Counted from the stretch's first letter, positions 44,853-54,277 are shown. The stretch: DNA of 64,000 nt from Bradyrhizobium sp. NAS96.2 (GCF_001908235.1 NZ_LGHK01000081.1:31454-95453); one strand, 5' to 3'. The notes: generated from the sequence alone by a model not told the origin. Translations and numbers: made by a program.

Positions 44853-45875
44853 TCAGGCCTTGTCGGGCCCGACCCGGACCAGTTGCTTGCCAAAATTGGC
44901 GCCCTTGAGCAGGCCCATGAAGGCCTCCGGCGCGCTGTCCAGGCCCTCGGTCACGAACTCCTTGTACTTGACCTTGCCCTCGCGCACCCACTGCGACATG
45001 TCGCGCAGGAAGTCGCCATGCATGGCGGCGAAGTCGCTGACGATGAAGCCTCGGAAGGTCAGCCGCTTGGTCAGGATGTTGCGCATCATCGCGCCGGCCC
45101 ATTTCGGGGCGTGCGCCTCGGTGTCGTTGTAATGCGCGATCAGGCCGCAGACCGGAATCCGCGCGAACGCATTGAGCAGCGGAAACACCGCGTCGAACAC
45201 CGCGCCGCCGACATTCTCAAAATAGACATCGATGCCCTTTGGGCAGGCCTCCTTCAGCTTGGCGGCGAGATTGGGATCACGATGATCAAGGCACTCGTCG
45301 AAGCCGAGCTCGTTCTTGACGTAGGCGCATTTGTCCTTGCCGCCGGCGATGCCGATCGCTCGCGCGCCCTTGATCTTCGCGATCTGGCCGACCGCTGAGC
45401 CGACGGCGCCGGATGCGGCCGCAACCACCACCGTCTCGCCCGCCTGCGGCTTGCCGATCTCGAGCAGGCCGGTATAGGCGGTCATGCCGGGCATGCCGAG
45501 CACGCCGACCGCAGTCGAGATCGGTGCGATCTTCGGATCGATCTTGGCAAGGCCCTTGCCGTCGGACAGCGCATGGGTCTGCCAGCCCGCGCGCGACAGC
45601 ACGATATCGCCCTTGGCAAAGCCGGGATTGTTCGACGCAATCACCTCGCTCACCGTGCCGCCTTCCATCACGCCGCCGACCGGCACCGGCGCGGCATAGG
45701 ACGGACCGTCGGCCATGCGGCCGCGCATATAGGGATCGAGCGACAGCCAGATGGTGCGGAGCAGGACCTCGCCCGCGCCCGGTGTCGGCGGCGCGTAGTC
45801 TTCGAGCTTGAAATTGGCCGGCGTCGGCTCGCCGTGCGGACGCGAGGCCAGAACGATGCGTTTTCCTTGGGACAT
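44853..45875 (-). CDS. NADP-dependent oxidoreductase, MDR family (CurA/prostaglandin reductase type)
   Basis: A 340-aa zinc-free medium-chain reductase. The N-terminal catalytic domain opens VLASRPHGEPTPANF and includes LSLDPYMRGRM; the nucleotide-binding domain has VVVAAASGAVGSAVGQIAK near 150 and GIAGGKDKCAYV. Such enzymes reduce activated double bonds of enones or quinones with NADPH. AAGAGGAAATC precedes ATG 45875. Probably a stand-alone gene, with a terminator downstream. Confidence 0.92.
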   Translation of the reverse strand: MSQGKRIVLASRPHGEPTPANFKLEDYAPPTPGAGEVLLRTIWLSLDPYMRGRMADGPSYAAPVPVGGVMEGGTVSEVIASNNPGFAKGDIVLSRAGWQTHALSDGKGLAKIDPKIAPISTAVGVLGMPGMTAYTGLLEIGKPQAGETVVVAAASGAVGSAVGQIAKIKGARAIGIAGGKDKCAYVKNELGFDECLDHRDPNLAAKLKEACPKGIDVYFENVGGAVFDAVFPLLNAFARIPVCGLIAHYNDTEAHAPKWAGAMMRNILTKRLTFRGFIVSDFAAMHGDFLRDMSQWVREGKVKYKEFVTEGLDSAPEAFMGLLKGANFGKQLVRVGPDKA

Positions 45876-46040
45876 GATTTCCTCTTGGGATGATTGGTTC
45901 GTGGCGCACACGTAGTCACGCAATCGACCTCCCCGCAAGGGAGATGGATTTGCTGTTTTCGTGCGCGCTTGTTTGAAACGTTGTTTGAAATGACGGGCGT
46001 CATTTCGAGGACGGCGCTGGCGCCGAACTTTTGAAGACTG

Positions 46041-46143
46041 TCATTCCGGGGCAATGCGAAGCATCGAGCCCGGAATCCATTCTTCCACCAACGATGCGGC
46101 CGAATGGATTCCGGGCTCTCGCTTCGCGAGCCCCGGAATGACG
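46041..46143. repeat. palindromic extragenic repeat, family D
   Basis: TCATTCCGGGGC...GAGCCCGGAATCCATTC in the left arm mirrors GAATGGATTCCGGGCTC...GAGCCCCGGAATGACG in the right arm. It lies 12 bp downstream of guaB and could act as a transcript-end stabiliser. Confidence 0.85.
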
Positions 46144-46154
46144 GGGAGAAGAAC

Positions 46155-47645
46155 TTACACCCCGCCCGGATAGTTCGGGGCTTCGCGGGTGATGGTCACG
46201 TCGTGGACGTGGCTCTCGCGCAGGCCGGCGCCGGTGATGCGGACGAACTCGGCTTTCTCGTGGAAGTCCTTGATGTCCTTGGCACCGACATAGCCCATCG
46301 CGGCGCGGAGACCGCCGGCGAGCTGATGCATCACATTGCCGACCGGGCCTTTGTAGGGCACCTGGCCCTCGATGCCTTCCGGCACGAGCTTGAGCGTGTC
46401 CTTGATGTCCTGCTGGAAGTAGCGGTCGGCCGAGCCGCGCGCCATCGCGCCGACCGAGCCCATGCCGCGATAGGCCTTATAGGAGCGGCCCTGCCACAGG
46501 AAGACTTCGCCCGGCGTCTCGTCGGTGCCGGCGAGCAGCGAGCCGACCATCGCGATGTCGGCGCCGGCGGCGAGCGCCTTGGCGAGGTCGCCGGAATATT
46601 TGATGCCGCCGTCGGCGATCACGGGCACGTCCGCCTTCTTCGCCGCCGCGACCGCATCCATGATCGCGGTGAGTTGCGGCACGCCGACGCCGGCGACGAT
46701 GCGCGTGGTGCAGATCGAGCCCGGGCCGATGCCGACCTTGATGCAATCAGCGCCGGCATCGATCAAGGCCTGTGCGCCGCCTTCGGTGGCGACGTTGCCG
46801 GCCACGACCTGCACGGCGTTGGAGAGCCGCTTGATGCGGTTGACGGCGTTGAGCACATGGCGCGAATGGCCATGCGCGGTATCGACCACGACGACGTCGA
46901 CGCCGGCATCGATCAGCCGCTCGGTGCGCTCATAGCCGGTCTCGCCGACCGTAGTGGCGGCGGCGACGCGAAGCCGGCCCTGCGCGTCCTTGCAGGCGAG
47001 CGGATGGGCGACCGCCTTCTCGATGTCCTTCACGGTGATCAGGCCGACGCAGCGATATTGGTCGTCGACGACGAGCAGCTTCTCGATGCGATGCTTGTGC
47101 AGCATCCGCTTCGCCTCGTCCTGACCGACGCCCTCGCGCACGGTCACGAGGTTCTCGTGCGTCATCAGCTCCGAGACCTTCTGCCGGGGATCGCTGGCAA
47201 AACGCACGTCGCGGTTGGTCAGGATGCCGACCAGCTTGCCCGGCACGTTCTTGGCGGCGCCGGTGACGACCGGAATGCCCGAGATGCCGTTTTCCTTCAT
47301 CAAGGTCAGCGCGTCGGCCAGCGTGGCGTCGGGGCCGATGGTCAGCGGGTTGACCACCATGCCGGATTCGAACTTCTTCACCTGCCGCACCTGCGCGGCC
47401 TGGCCGTCCGGATCGAAGTTGCGGTGGATGACGCCGAGGCCGCCGGCCTGCGCCATCGCGATCGCCATCCGCGCCTCGGTGACGGTGTCCATCGCGGACG
47501 CCATGATCGGGATGTTGAGCGAGATCGCGCGGGTGACGCGCGAGCGGATATCGACTTCCGAGGGAAGGACGTCCGACAGACCGGGCTTCAGAAGCACATC
47601 GTCGAACGTGAAGGCTTCTCGGATAGCCGGAAATCCCGTGGCCAT
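46155..47645 (-). CDS. guaB: inosine-5'-monophosphate dehydrogenase
   Basis: A 496-aa IMPDH oxidising IMP to XMP with NAD+, the step before GuaA. FTFDDVLLKPG is at the N-terminus; two CBS domains are inserted at about 95-210; the catalytic Cys lies in GIGPGSICTTR near residue 305, and the flap region GSVGAMARGS is near 410. ATG at 47645 is preferred for AAGGAG at good spacing; TTG at 47651 is the alternative. Long antisense frames across the gene are shadows. Confidence 0.96.
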   Translation of the reverse strand: MATGFPAIREAFTFDDVLLKPGLSDVLPSEVDIRSRVTRAISLNIPIMASAMDTVTEARMAIAMAQAGGLGVIHRNFDPDGQAAQVRQVKKFESGMVVNPLTIGPDATLADALTLMKENGISGIPVVTGAAKNVPGKLVGILTNRDVRFASDPRQKVSELMTHENLVTVREGVGQDEAKRMLHKHRIEKLLVVDDQYRCVGLITVKDIEKAVAHPLACKDAQGRLRVAAATTVGETGYERTERLIDAGVDVVVVDTAHGHSRHVLNAVNRIKRLSNAVQVVAGNVATEGGAQALIDAGADCIKVGIGPGSICTTRIVAGVGVPQLTAIMDAVAAAKKADVPVIADGGIKYSGDLAKALAAGADIAMVGSLLAGTDETPGEVFLWQGRSYKAYRGMGSVGAMARGSADRYFQQDIKDTLKLVPEGIEGQVPYKGPVGNVMHQLAGGLRAAMGYVGAKDIKDFHEKAEFVRITGAGLRESHVHDVTITREAPNYPGGV

Positions 47646-47836
47646 TGCCAACTCCTTGTCTGCGGCCGCAGCCGCAATGGGTCTTACGGATGAACGCCGC
47701 CTGCGGCGACGCTCGCTGCGTCACCGTCGAATCGGTGCCCATCGGTGGGGTTGACGCTGGTCGATAGCATGGCGGCATGACGAATCAAAGTGTTTGCCAG
47801 CCATGCACAGGCTTTTTACGGCCCCCGGCAGCCTGT

Positions 47837-48082
47837 CTAGCGATAACCCTGCGGCGGCCCGTACCGGCGGATCGCCTCGACCATCTCGCGGTGGCGCCGG
47901 TCCTCCCGCTTGATGTGGACGGCGATCACCGCATGGGCCGACGGCACCAGCAGCAAGACGTGGAAAAACAGCCCGAAAATCGCGCAAAACACGATCAGGA
48001 CCAGATTGAAGATGGCCGAAAACGGCTGTCCGTTCAGGAGCAGCCCGATCGGCGGCAAGAGAGCGGCGAGGACGTAGATCAC
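47837..48082 (-). CDS. YqaE/Pmp3-like small membrane protein
   Basis: An 81-aa protein with two hydrophobic helices (IYVLAALLPPIGLLLNG; AIFNLVLIVFCAIFGLFFH) like the Pmp3/YqaE stress family, followed by a charged C-terminal extension with KREDRRHREMVEAIRRYG. GTG start with GGAAGG 6 bp upstream. Family members stabilise membrane potential under stress in other organisms; the role here is not shown. It lies 190 bp upstream of guaB on the same strand. Confidence 0.75.
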   Translation of the reverse strand: MIYVLAALLPPIGLLLNGQPFSAIFNLVLIVFCAIFGLFFHVLLLVPSAHAVIAVHIKREDRRHREMVEAIRRYGPPQGYR

Positions 48083-48095
48083 GGCAAACCTTCCA

Positions 48096-48149
48096 GAGCG
48101 TTTTCGAGCGAAGTGGTTACCGGTTCGCGTGATGAAAACGCGTCAAAAC
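48096..48149. repeat. extragenic repeat family C, short copy
   Basis: AGCGTTTTCGAGCGAAGTGG followed by TTACCGGTTCGCGTGATGAAAACGCGTCAAAAC; the reverse complement matches 44771-44847 except for the insert there. Confidence 0.75.
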
Positions 48150-48320
48150 ATGAATCCAGAGCCCCGTTCCGACCCTGTCGGAACAGGGCTCGAGCGCTGG
48201 CGGACGCATACCAGCGTCACGCTGGATTTAGGGCGTTTGGCCGGTTCCGCAATAGCGCCGCTCAAGGCAGGATGATATGGCCCCCTCGCCCGCCTTTTTC
48301 AGCATAGCTGTCCTATTTTG

Positions 48321-49808
48321 ATGAACAAACAACGCCTGATCCCGCTCATCGTGGCCACTGCCCTGTTCATGGAAAACATGGACTCCACGGTGATCGCGAC
48401 CTCCCTGCCGGCGATTGCCGCCGATATCGGCACCAGCCCCCTGACGCTGAAACTCGCGATCACGTCCTATCTGCTGTCGCTCGCGGTGTTCATCCCGGCG
48501 AGCGGCTGGACGGCGGACCGCTTCGGCGCCCGCATCGTGTTTGCCGGAGCGGTCGCCGTCTTCATGCTGGGCTCGATCGGCTGCGCACTGTCCTCCTCGG
48601 TGACCGATTTCGTGTTCGCCCGCATCCTGCAGGGCCTCGGCGGAGCGATGATGACGCCTGTTGGGCGATTAGTTCTATTACGCTCGGTCGACAAGAGCGC
48701 GCTCGTCAACGCGATGGCCTGGGTGACGGTCCCGGCGCTGATAGGCCCGGTGATCGGGCCGCCGCTCGGCGGCTTCATCACCACCTACTTCTCCTGGCAC
48801 TGGATATTCCTGATCAACATTCCGATCGGATTGCTCGGTATCTTCCTCGCGCTGAAATACATCGATCCGATCAAGAGCGAGGCCCCTGAGCGCTTCGATC
48901 TGATGGGACTGGTGCTGGCCGGTATCGGGCTCGCCGGCATCGCCTTCGGGCTGTCGGTCGCCGGCCTCAATCTGTTGCCGTGGCCGATCGTCGCCGGATT
49001 GGTCGGCGTCGGCACGGTGTCGATGACGCTCTATGTCATCCACGCGCGGCGCACCGGTTCGCCAGTGCTCGATTTCGGCTTGCTGCGGCTACCGACCATG
49101 CGCGCGTCGATCGTCGGCGGCTTCATGTTCCGGCTCGGCATCGGCGCGCTGCCGTTCCTGCTGCCGCTGTTGATGCAGGTCGGCTTCGGCCTGTCGCCGT
49201 TCCAGTCCGGCCTCGTGACGTTTGCATCCGCGGTCGGCGCCATGGGCATGAAGACGCTGGCGGCGCGCATCATCAAGGCCTTCGGCTTCCGCAACATGAT
49301 GACGGTGAATGCGGTGGTCAGCTCGGCCTTCCTCGCCGCCTGCGCCCTGTTCACGATCTCGACGCCGCTGATGCTGATCTTCACTATCCTGGTGGTCGGC
49401 GGCTTCTTCCGCTCGCTGCAATTCACCGCGATCAACACGGTCGCCTATGCCGAAGTCGAGCCGCCGCAGATGAGCCGCGCCACCACCCTGGTCAGCGTCA
49501 ACCAGCAGCTCGCGGTGTCCGCGGGCGTCGCGGTCGGCGCGTTCTCGGTCGAAACCACGCTGGCGCTGCATCACCAGACCGAACTCTCCGCCGATGTATT
49601 CGGACCGGCCTTCATCGTGGTGTCGCTGATCTCGGCGGCGTCGGCGTGGTTCTTCTGGCAGATGCCGGTCGACGCCGGTAACGAGATCGCCGGCCGCAAG
49701 GCGATCGATATCTCCAGCCGCAAGGGCGCCGAGAAGCGGGCCGCCGCTGAAGCCGTCAAGGTCGCGACCGAGGACACCCAGAACGCCAGGGATCAGCGGC
49801 TGGGGTAG
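48321..49808 (+). CDS. MFS drug efflux transporter, DHA2 (EmrB/QacA) family
   Basis: A 495-aa transporter with about fourteen predicted helices. Motif A WTADRFGARIVF is at about 62-73; motif C-like GPVIGPPLGGF, which marks drug/H+ antiporters, is near 145. The acidic FMENMDSTVIATSLPAIA lies in TM1. The C-terminus is charged. ATG at 48321 is used (a TTG directly before it is possible). It stands alone, with no adjacent membrane-fusion protein or regulator, so the substrate is unknown. Confidence 0.92.
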   Translation: MNKQRLIPLIVATALFMENMDSTVIATSLPAIAADIGTSPLTLKLAITSYLLSLAVFIPASGWTADRFGARIVFAGAVAVFMLGSIGCALSSSVTDFVFARILQGLGGAMMTPVGRLVLLRSVDKSALVNAMAWVTVPALIGPVIGPPLGGFITTYFSWHWIFLINIPIGLLGIFLALKYIDPIKSEAPERFDLMGLVLAGIGLAGIAFGLSVAGLNLLPWPIVAGLVGVGTVSMTLYVIHARRTGSPVLDFGLLRLPTMRASIVGGFMFRLGIGALPFLLPLLMQVGFGLSPFQSGLVTFASAVGAMGMKTLAARIIKAFGFRNMMTVNAVVSSAFLAACALFTISTPLMLIFTILVVGGFFRSLQFTAINTVAYAEVEPPQMSRATTLVSVNQQLAVSAGVAVGAFSVETTLALHHQTELSADVFGPAFIVVSLISAASAWFFWQMPVDAGNEIAGRKAIDISSRKGAEKRAAAEAVKVATEDTQNARDQRLG

Positions 49809-49870
49809 TCGATCAAGCGAGCTATTCGCGAGGCACGGTACAGGCGCGCCGCCCGTCACGACCGGGCCGT

Positions 49871-50074
49871 TTAGGGATGGCCGGTCATTCCGGTTGTCTG
49901 TTGTCGATCCGGACGTTCAATTAGTTCGTATGTCGGAACGTGGGTCGCTTCCAGCCACGATTCCAGCGCAGCTCCGCAGACCGTGCAGATCGCGTCACCC
50001 GTATGCGGCACCAAGAACTTCTCTTCAGTGCGTCTGTACTCGGCGCCGCAATTGCATTGAACAATTGTCGCCAT
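49871..50074 (-). CDS. small zinc-ribbon-like protein
   Basis: A 67-aa protein: QCNCGAEYRRTE and ICTVCGAALESWLEA supply CxC and CxxC pairs that could bind one zinc. The C-terminus (YELIERPDRQ) is polar. The frame is open further upstream, but ATG 50074 begins the recognisable domain. Rhizobial genomes have many such small proteins; DNA or protein binding is plausible. Function unknown. Confidence 0.65.
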   Translation of the reverse strand: MATIVQCNCGAEYRRTEEKFLVPHTGDAICTVCGAALESWLEATHVPTYELIERPDRQQTTGMTGHP

Positions 50075-50499
50075 TGCCAAGATATGCGCCTGGGAATGTC
50101 GCTTTGCCAGCCCTTTTTCTTTCATCAAACGGCCCCAGTGCACGAAACGCTGCTGCACCAAGGCCGCCAACCCAGTGGGGGTTTTCTCCCGGTGGGGCTT
50201 GGGGGGCTCGGGCGCCGGGAGCAGGGATTCGACGCCGGCCGTCTCTTCCAGGTTCCTATCGACCACGCCGAAATGTTGGCCTGAGCCGGGTCCTGCAAAA
50301 AAATCCCCGCGAGAGTCAGAAAGCGAACGGAAGTGCCGCCGCCGCTCCTGCACAGTCCGGCTCAAGCGGGCACGCAGTGACCCCACATCAGCAGAAAATT
50401 ATGCAGGAGGAAGCGCTCCGGATTCCCTTCCGTGGTGTCCGTGCGCCACGGAGGTCCGGATTTTCCTTGATTGAGTTTCGCTTGAAAGGATCAGAGCCA
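50075..50499. other. intergenic stretch upstream of the phasin
   Basis: No gene recognised. Near the phasin there is a 7-bp hairpin TCCGTGG (50429-50435) / CCACGGA (50446-50452), flanked by the direct repeat TCCGGATT at 50417-50424 and 50455-50462. This could be an attenuator or an operator for the phasin gene. Confidence 0.45.
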
Positions 50500-50955
50500 G
50501 TGAGTGACGCGAATACGAACGAAGTGAACGGCAATCCGAAAGTCGGCTTCGGCCTGCCCCTGTTTGCCTTCCCCAAGGCCTTCCAGGGCATCGCCGAGCA
50601 AAATGCAACGCGCGCCAAGGAGCAGTTCGAGAAGGTCAAGGAAGCCTCGGCCGAAATCTCCCTCCTGCTCAGGGAAGCCTATTCGATCAACGCCAACGGC
50701 ACCGCGGATTATGCCGCCAAGCTGGTCGAGATCTCGAGCACCAACGCCAGTTCGGCCCTCGCCTTCGTGACCGATCTTGCCGGCACCAAGTCGCTATTGG
50801 AAGCGATCCAGCTTTCGGCCGAGCATGGCCGCAGGAACTTCGAGGTCACCACCGCGCAGAACAAGGAGCTTTGGGAGCTCACCAAGAAGGTCGCGACCGA
50901 GACCTCCGAGCCGCTCAAGAAGAGCCTTGCAAGGGCGTTGAAGACAGCTTCCTGA
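50500..50955 (+). CDS. phasin family protein
   Basis: A 151-aa granule-associated protein. Its core LFAFPKAFQGIAEQNATRAK, then ASAEISLLLREAYS, GTADYAAKLVEI and NASSALAFVTDLAGTKSLLE are standard Phasin_2/phasin features with long amphipathic helices. GTG start at 50500 follows AAAGGA at 9 bp. Phasins coat PHA granules and control their size; the phaC gene is 33 kb away. The upstream open frame is not supported. Confidence 0.88.
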   Translation: MSDANTNEVNGNPKVGFGLPLFAFPKAFQGIAEQNATRAKEQFEKVKEASAEISLLLREAYSINANGTADYAAKLVEISSTNASSALAFVTDLAGTKSLLEAIQLSAEHGRRNFEVTTAQNKELWELTKKVATETSEPLKKSLARALKTAS

Positions 50956-50978
50956 GGAGCAAGCCCCCGCTCCCGGAG

Positions 50979-51030
50979 CCCCGGCTGGAACGAGCGTCTC
51001 CCACAAGAAGAGACGCCCTCCAGCCGAGGG
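50979..51030. other. long two-segment hairpin between phasin and zinc-ribbon gene
   Basis: CGGCTGGA (50982-50989) pairs with TCCAGCCG (51019-51026), and inside it GCGTCTC (50994-51000) pairs with GAGACGC (51010-51016) around a 9-nt loop. Three more outer pairs form across a bulged A. No T-run follows, so it is more likely an RNA stabiliser or processing site than a classic terminator. Confidence 0.6.
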
Positions 51031-51069
51031 GCGCGGATCCAGCAATACCTGACATTGGAGGAGGACGCC

Positions 51070-51267
51070 GTGGGCGTGATCATGATCAGATGTCCGCGGA
51101 CAGGCCGCGCGATCACAACCGACAAGAAAGCCGACCACGAGACATTTCGCTGCAGCACGGTGTTCTTTTCGCGCACCTACTGCACGATCTGCCGGGCCAC
51201 CCACGAATGGTTTGCCAAGGACGCTTGGGTCGACGAACCCGGCGAGCGGATGCTCGAGGCGTCCTGA
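51070..51267 (+). CDS. small Cys-containing zinc-ribbon-like protein
   Basis: A 65-aa protein: IRCPRTGRAI, FRCSTVFF and YCTICRATHEWFAKDAW give four Cys, arranged like a small zinc ribbon. GTG at 51070 has GGAGGAGG 5 bp upstream; other starts in frame lack a site. Convergent with the Crp-type regulator and downstream of the phasin. No specific function can be assigned. Confidence 0.7.
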   Translation: MGVIMIRCPRTGRAITTDKKADHETFRCSTVFFSRTYCTICRATHEWFAKDAWVDEPGERMLEAS

Positions 51268-51292
51268 CACCCACGCCCGCCTGACAGGTTGA

Positions 51293-52123
51293 TCAATGGC
51301 TGCGTGATCGCGAGGCCCCCGCCACATGCGGATGTGCCTTGTCGCCATTGGCCCATGGTTGAGCGTGCGAACGCCGCGGCCCATGCGCCGCGGCACCGCG
51401 ACCGGACGGTTTCAAACCTTCGGCCGAAACGATGCGATCGATCCTGTCTCGCATGATTTCGTAGCATTCGCAGGCCGCCGCTTCGAGGCCCTGCCTGTCG
51501 ACCTCGATCGAGCTGCGTCGGTTGGACCGGATCGCCCCCGATGCACGGAGCTTCTGCACGACGTGGGTTACGGTCGTTCGCCTGACGCCCAACAATTCCG
51601 ACAGCGTCTCCTGCGTCAGCGGGAGTGTGTCCTGGCCGATCTGGTCGTGAATCTGCAGCAGCCAACGGGCCAGACGGGCTTCCACCGAGTGCAGCGCGTT
51701 GCACGCTGCCATATGCTGGAACTGCACCAGCAACGACCGCATATGGAGTTGCACCGTATCCGCGAGTGCGTGGCTTCGCACGAGCGCTGCCTGAAACCGC
51801 GCCGGCGAGATCTGCCATGCCGTGCCTGCGACGCGAACCACCGCCGTCATCGGCGAACGCACCGGCCGCAGCGTCGACAGGATGCCGGCCGCCCCTTCGT
51901 TGCCGACCATCGTGGTCGCGACGGCCTGTCCGTTCGGCATGTCCATGACGAACGCGATCAAGGCCGTGCACGGGAAATAGATCTGTTCGACGGGGTCGCC
52001 CGACCGCACCAGCACGAGGTCGCGTTCGAGCGATACTTTGCGTAGATGAGGCACAAGCAGATCGAAATCTGCGTGCGGCAGCGCAGCCAGAAGACGATTG
52101 CCTATGCGCGTCCTGTACTCCAT
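51293..52123 (-). CDS. Crp/Fnr family transcriptional regulator
   Basis: A 276-aa regulator. The cyclic-nucleotide-binding-like beta-roll spans about residues 10-135, without the Fnr cysteine cluster; the HTH_Crp domain LPLTQETLSELLGVRRTTVT is near 180-200. The C-terminal 40 residues are low-complexity and basic. ATG at 52123 follows GGGAGATG. The lack of Fnr-type Cys and of a clear haem site means the signal is unknown. The frame further upstream is not supported. Confidence 0.88.
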   Translation of the reverse strand: MEYRTRIGNRLLAALPHADFDLLVPHLRKVSLERDLVLVRSGDPVEQIYFPCTALIAFVMDMPNGQAVATTMVGNEGAAGILSTLRPVRSPMTAVVRVAGTAWQISPARFQAALVRSHALADTVQLHMRSLLVQFQHMAACNALHSVEARLARWLLQIHDQIGQDTLPLTQETLSELLGVRRTTVTHVVQKLRASGAIRSNRRSSIEVDRQGLEAAACECYEIMRDRIDRIVSAEGLKPSGRGAAAHGPRRSHAQPWANGDKAHPHVAGASRSRSH

Positions 52124-52330
52124 CACGGGACATCTCCCAGACGGAGGCGCGGCTCGTTGCACAGATTCCGCTGTGGCGTCAGGCTGAGATACGCAACGAA
52201 CAGACCGCGCCGGGAAAATAGAATACGCCGCAGGGGAAAGAGTTCCAACAGCTTCAGCTTGGTCCGCGCCCCCTTTCTTCCGGGGCACCACCCCCAGGCA
52301 TCGTCGGACCTCGGTAGTACCCAGCCGGAA

Positions 52331-52387
52331 GGCAATCCATCCCATCGCGCATCTGGATGGATTGCTTCGTCGCTACGTTCCTCGCAA
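52331..52387. repeat. truncated family B extragenic repeat
   Basis: GCAATCCATC and GATGGATTGC arms followed by TTCGTCGCTACGTTCCTCGCAA, as in the right half of 39011-39095. The final codons and stop of rlmE lie within it. Confidence 0.7.
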
Positions 52388-53068
52388 CGGCTGCTGCCCG
52401 CGAAACCCAGTCGCCAGCACGTAGCGCTCCGATGAATCCTGCCGGCTGGCTGATGGCTTGACGTGGCGGACGGTGGCGAAATCGCGCTTCAGCTGCCCCA
52501 CCAGCTCGGCGTCGGCGCCGCTCTGGAACACTTTTGCCAGGAAGATGCCGCCGGGATTAAGCACCTCGCCGGCGAAATGCGCGGCGGTCTCGACCAGGCC
52601 GATGATGCGCAACTGGTCGGTCTTGCGGTGGCCCGTGGTATTGGCGGCCATGTCGGACATCACGATGTCGGCGCGGCCGCCCATCATCGCGATCAGCTTT
52701 TCCGGGGCGTCATGATCGAGGAAATCGAGCTGCGCGAAGGTGACGCCGGGGATCTCGCCCATCTCCAGGAGATCGATCGCGACCACCTTGCCCTTGCCGT
52801 CGGCGGCACCGGTGCGCTTGGCCGCGATCTGGCTCCAGCCGCCGGGCGCGGCGCCGAGGTCGACCACGGTCATGCCCGGCTTGAGCAGGCGATATTTGTC
52901 GTCGAGCTCGAGCAGCTTGAAGGCCGCGCGCGAGCGGTAGCCCATCGCCTTGGCCTTGGCGACATAGGGGTCGTTGAGCTGGCGCTCGAGCCAGAGTTTC
53001 GACGACAGTTTTCGCTTGCCGCCGCTCTTGACCGTGACGTGCAGCCGCCCGGTGGTGTCTTTCGCCAT
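52373..53068 (-). CDS. rlmE: 23S rRNA (uridine-2'-O) methyltransferase
   Basis: A 231-aa FtsJ/RrmJ enzyme methylating U2552 of 23S rRNA (E. coli numbering). RSRAAFKLLELD is near 46, the SAM motif VVDLGAAPGGWSQIA near 68-82, DIVMSDMAAN with the catalytic Asp near 135, and LAKVFQSG with the catalytic Lys near 177. It lies downstream of Ppx/GppA on the same strand, the usual alphaproteobacterial order. The last residues derive from an extragenic repeat. Confidence 0.94.
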   Translation of the reverse strand: MAKDTTGRLHVTVKSGGKRKLSSKLWLERQLNDPYVAKAKAMGYRSRAAFKLLELDDKYRLLKPGMTVVDLGAAPGGWSQIAAKRTGAADGKGKVVAIDLLEMGEIPGVTFAQLDFLDHDAPEKLIAMMGGRADIVMSDMAANTTGHRKTDQLRIIGLVETAAHFAGEVLNPGGIFLAKVFQSGADAELVGQLKRDFATVRHVKPSASRQDSSERYVLATGFRGQQPLRGT

Positions 53069-53082
53069 ACTACTTCTCTACT

Positions 53083-53224
53083 CCCTCGCCCCGCTCTTGC
53101 GGGGAGAGGGTTGGGGTGAGGGGCTGTTTCCGCAATGAAGGTGAGAGATGAGCTCGTGGAGAGTCCCCCTCACCCGGATTGCATTGACATGCAATCCGGC
53201 CTCTCCCCGCAAGCGGGGCGAGGC
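53083..53224. repeat. palindromic extragenic repeat, family E
   Basis: CCTCGCCCCGCTCTTGCGGG at the left pairs with CCCCGCAAGCGGGGCGAGG at the right. Inner sections GGTTGGGGTGAGGGG/CCCCCTCACCC and GGATTGCATTG-ACATGCAATCC also pair. It fills the gap between rlmE and the exopolyphosphatase gene. Confidence 0.85.
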
Positions 53225-53234
53225 AAGAGAAGCT

Positions 53235-54277
53235 CTAGCACGCCCGCAGCGCGCCGTCCTCGCGCATCATCTCGACCAGCATGCCCTCGCGCAGGCCGCG
53301 ATCGGCGACGCGGAGCCGGGGCATCGGGAACGCGTTGCGGATCGCATCGAGGATCGCACAGCCGGCGAGCACCAGATCTGCCCGCTCGACGCTGATGCAG
53401 TTGTTGTTGACGCGCGCCTCGTAGCTCATGCCGAGCAGCTTCTGGATCGTCGCTGACACGTCGCCATCGTTCATCCAGATGCCGTCGATGCGGCGGCGGT
53501 CGTAGCGTGACAGATTGAGGAAGACGCCGGCGAGCGTGGTCACGGTGCCCGAGGTGCCGAGCATGTGCATGTCGCGCAGGTCCTTGCCGTGCTCGGCCGC
53601 GAACGGCGCGACATGCCGCGCGACCTCATCGATCATCTGCGCATACAAATCCCGGGTGACGTTCCTGCCGCCGAAATGTTCGGCCAGCGTCACGACGCCG
53701 AGCGGGATCGACATCCACGCCTTGATCCGCGGCGGCGCATCGGGTGCGGCGGGATCACGCTCGATCCGTACCAGCTCGGTCGAGCCGCCGCCGATGTCGA
53801 ACAGGATGGCGCCCCGCCCCTTCGGATCGAGCAGCGGCGAGCAGCCGATCACAGCGAGCGTCGCCTCGGTCTCGCGGTCGATCACCTCGAGCTCGATGCC
53901 GGTCGCGGCGCGACGCGGGCGCGAAAGCTTTCGGCGTTGCCGGCGGCGCGGCAGGCCTCGGTGGCGATCAGCCGCAGCCGGCGGGCCTTGCGATAGCGGA
54001 TTTTGTCGCTGCAAATGGCGAGCGCGGCAATGGCGCGCTCGATCGCCGCTTCGCTGATCGAGCCGGTCGCGGCGATGCCCTCGCCGAGCCGGATGATCCG
54101 CGAGAAGGAGTCGACCACGCGGAACCCGTCGCCAGTGGGACAGGCTATCAACAGCCGGCAATTGTTGGTGCCAAGATCGAGTGCGGCGTAGACGCCAGTA
54201 TCCGCGGCTGCCGCAACCAATCCTGACGGGGCTTCGCCGGCCGGAGGGCCGTCGCAAAGCCGCACATGGTCGTTCAT
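53235..54277 (-). pseudogene. Ppx/GppA exopolyphosphatase family gene with a -1 frameshift
   Basis: Two frames make up one ASKHA-fold phosphatase of about 347 aa. The first (from 54277) has the phosphate-1 motif YAALDLGTNNCRLL and ATEACRAAGNAESF; the second continues TGIELEVIDRETEA and carries the phosphate-2 motif FDIGGGSTEL. The switch is at 53904-53912, where five bases stand instead of six between two codons. Function would be polyphosphate or pppGpp hydrolysis. It may be inactivated or mis-sequenced. Upstream of rlmE, as in relatives. Confidence 0.86.

Noticed and set aside
46104..47693. 529-aa open frame antisense to guaB
   Set aside because: No family motifs; it exactly mirrors the IMP dehydrogenase gene.
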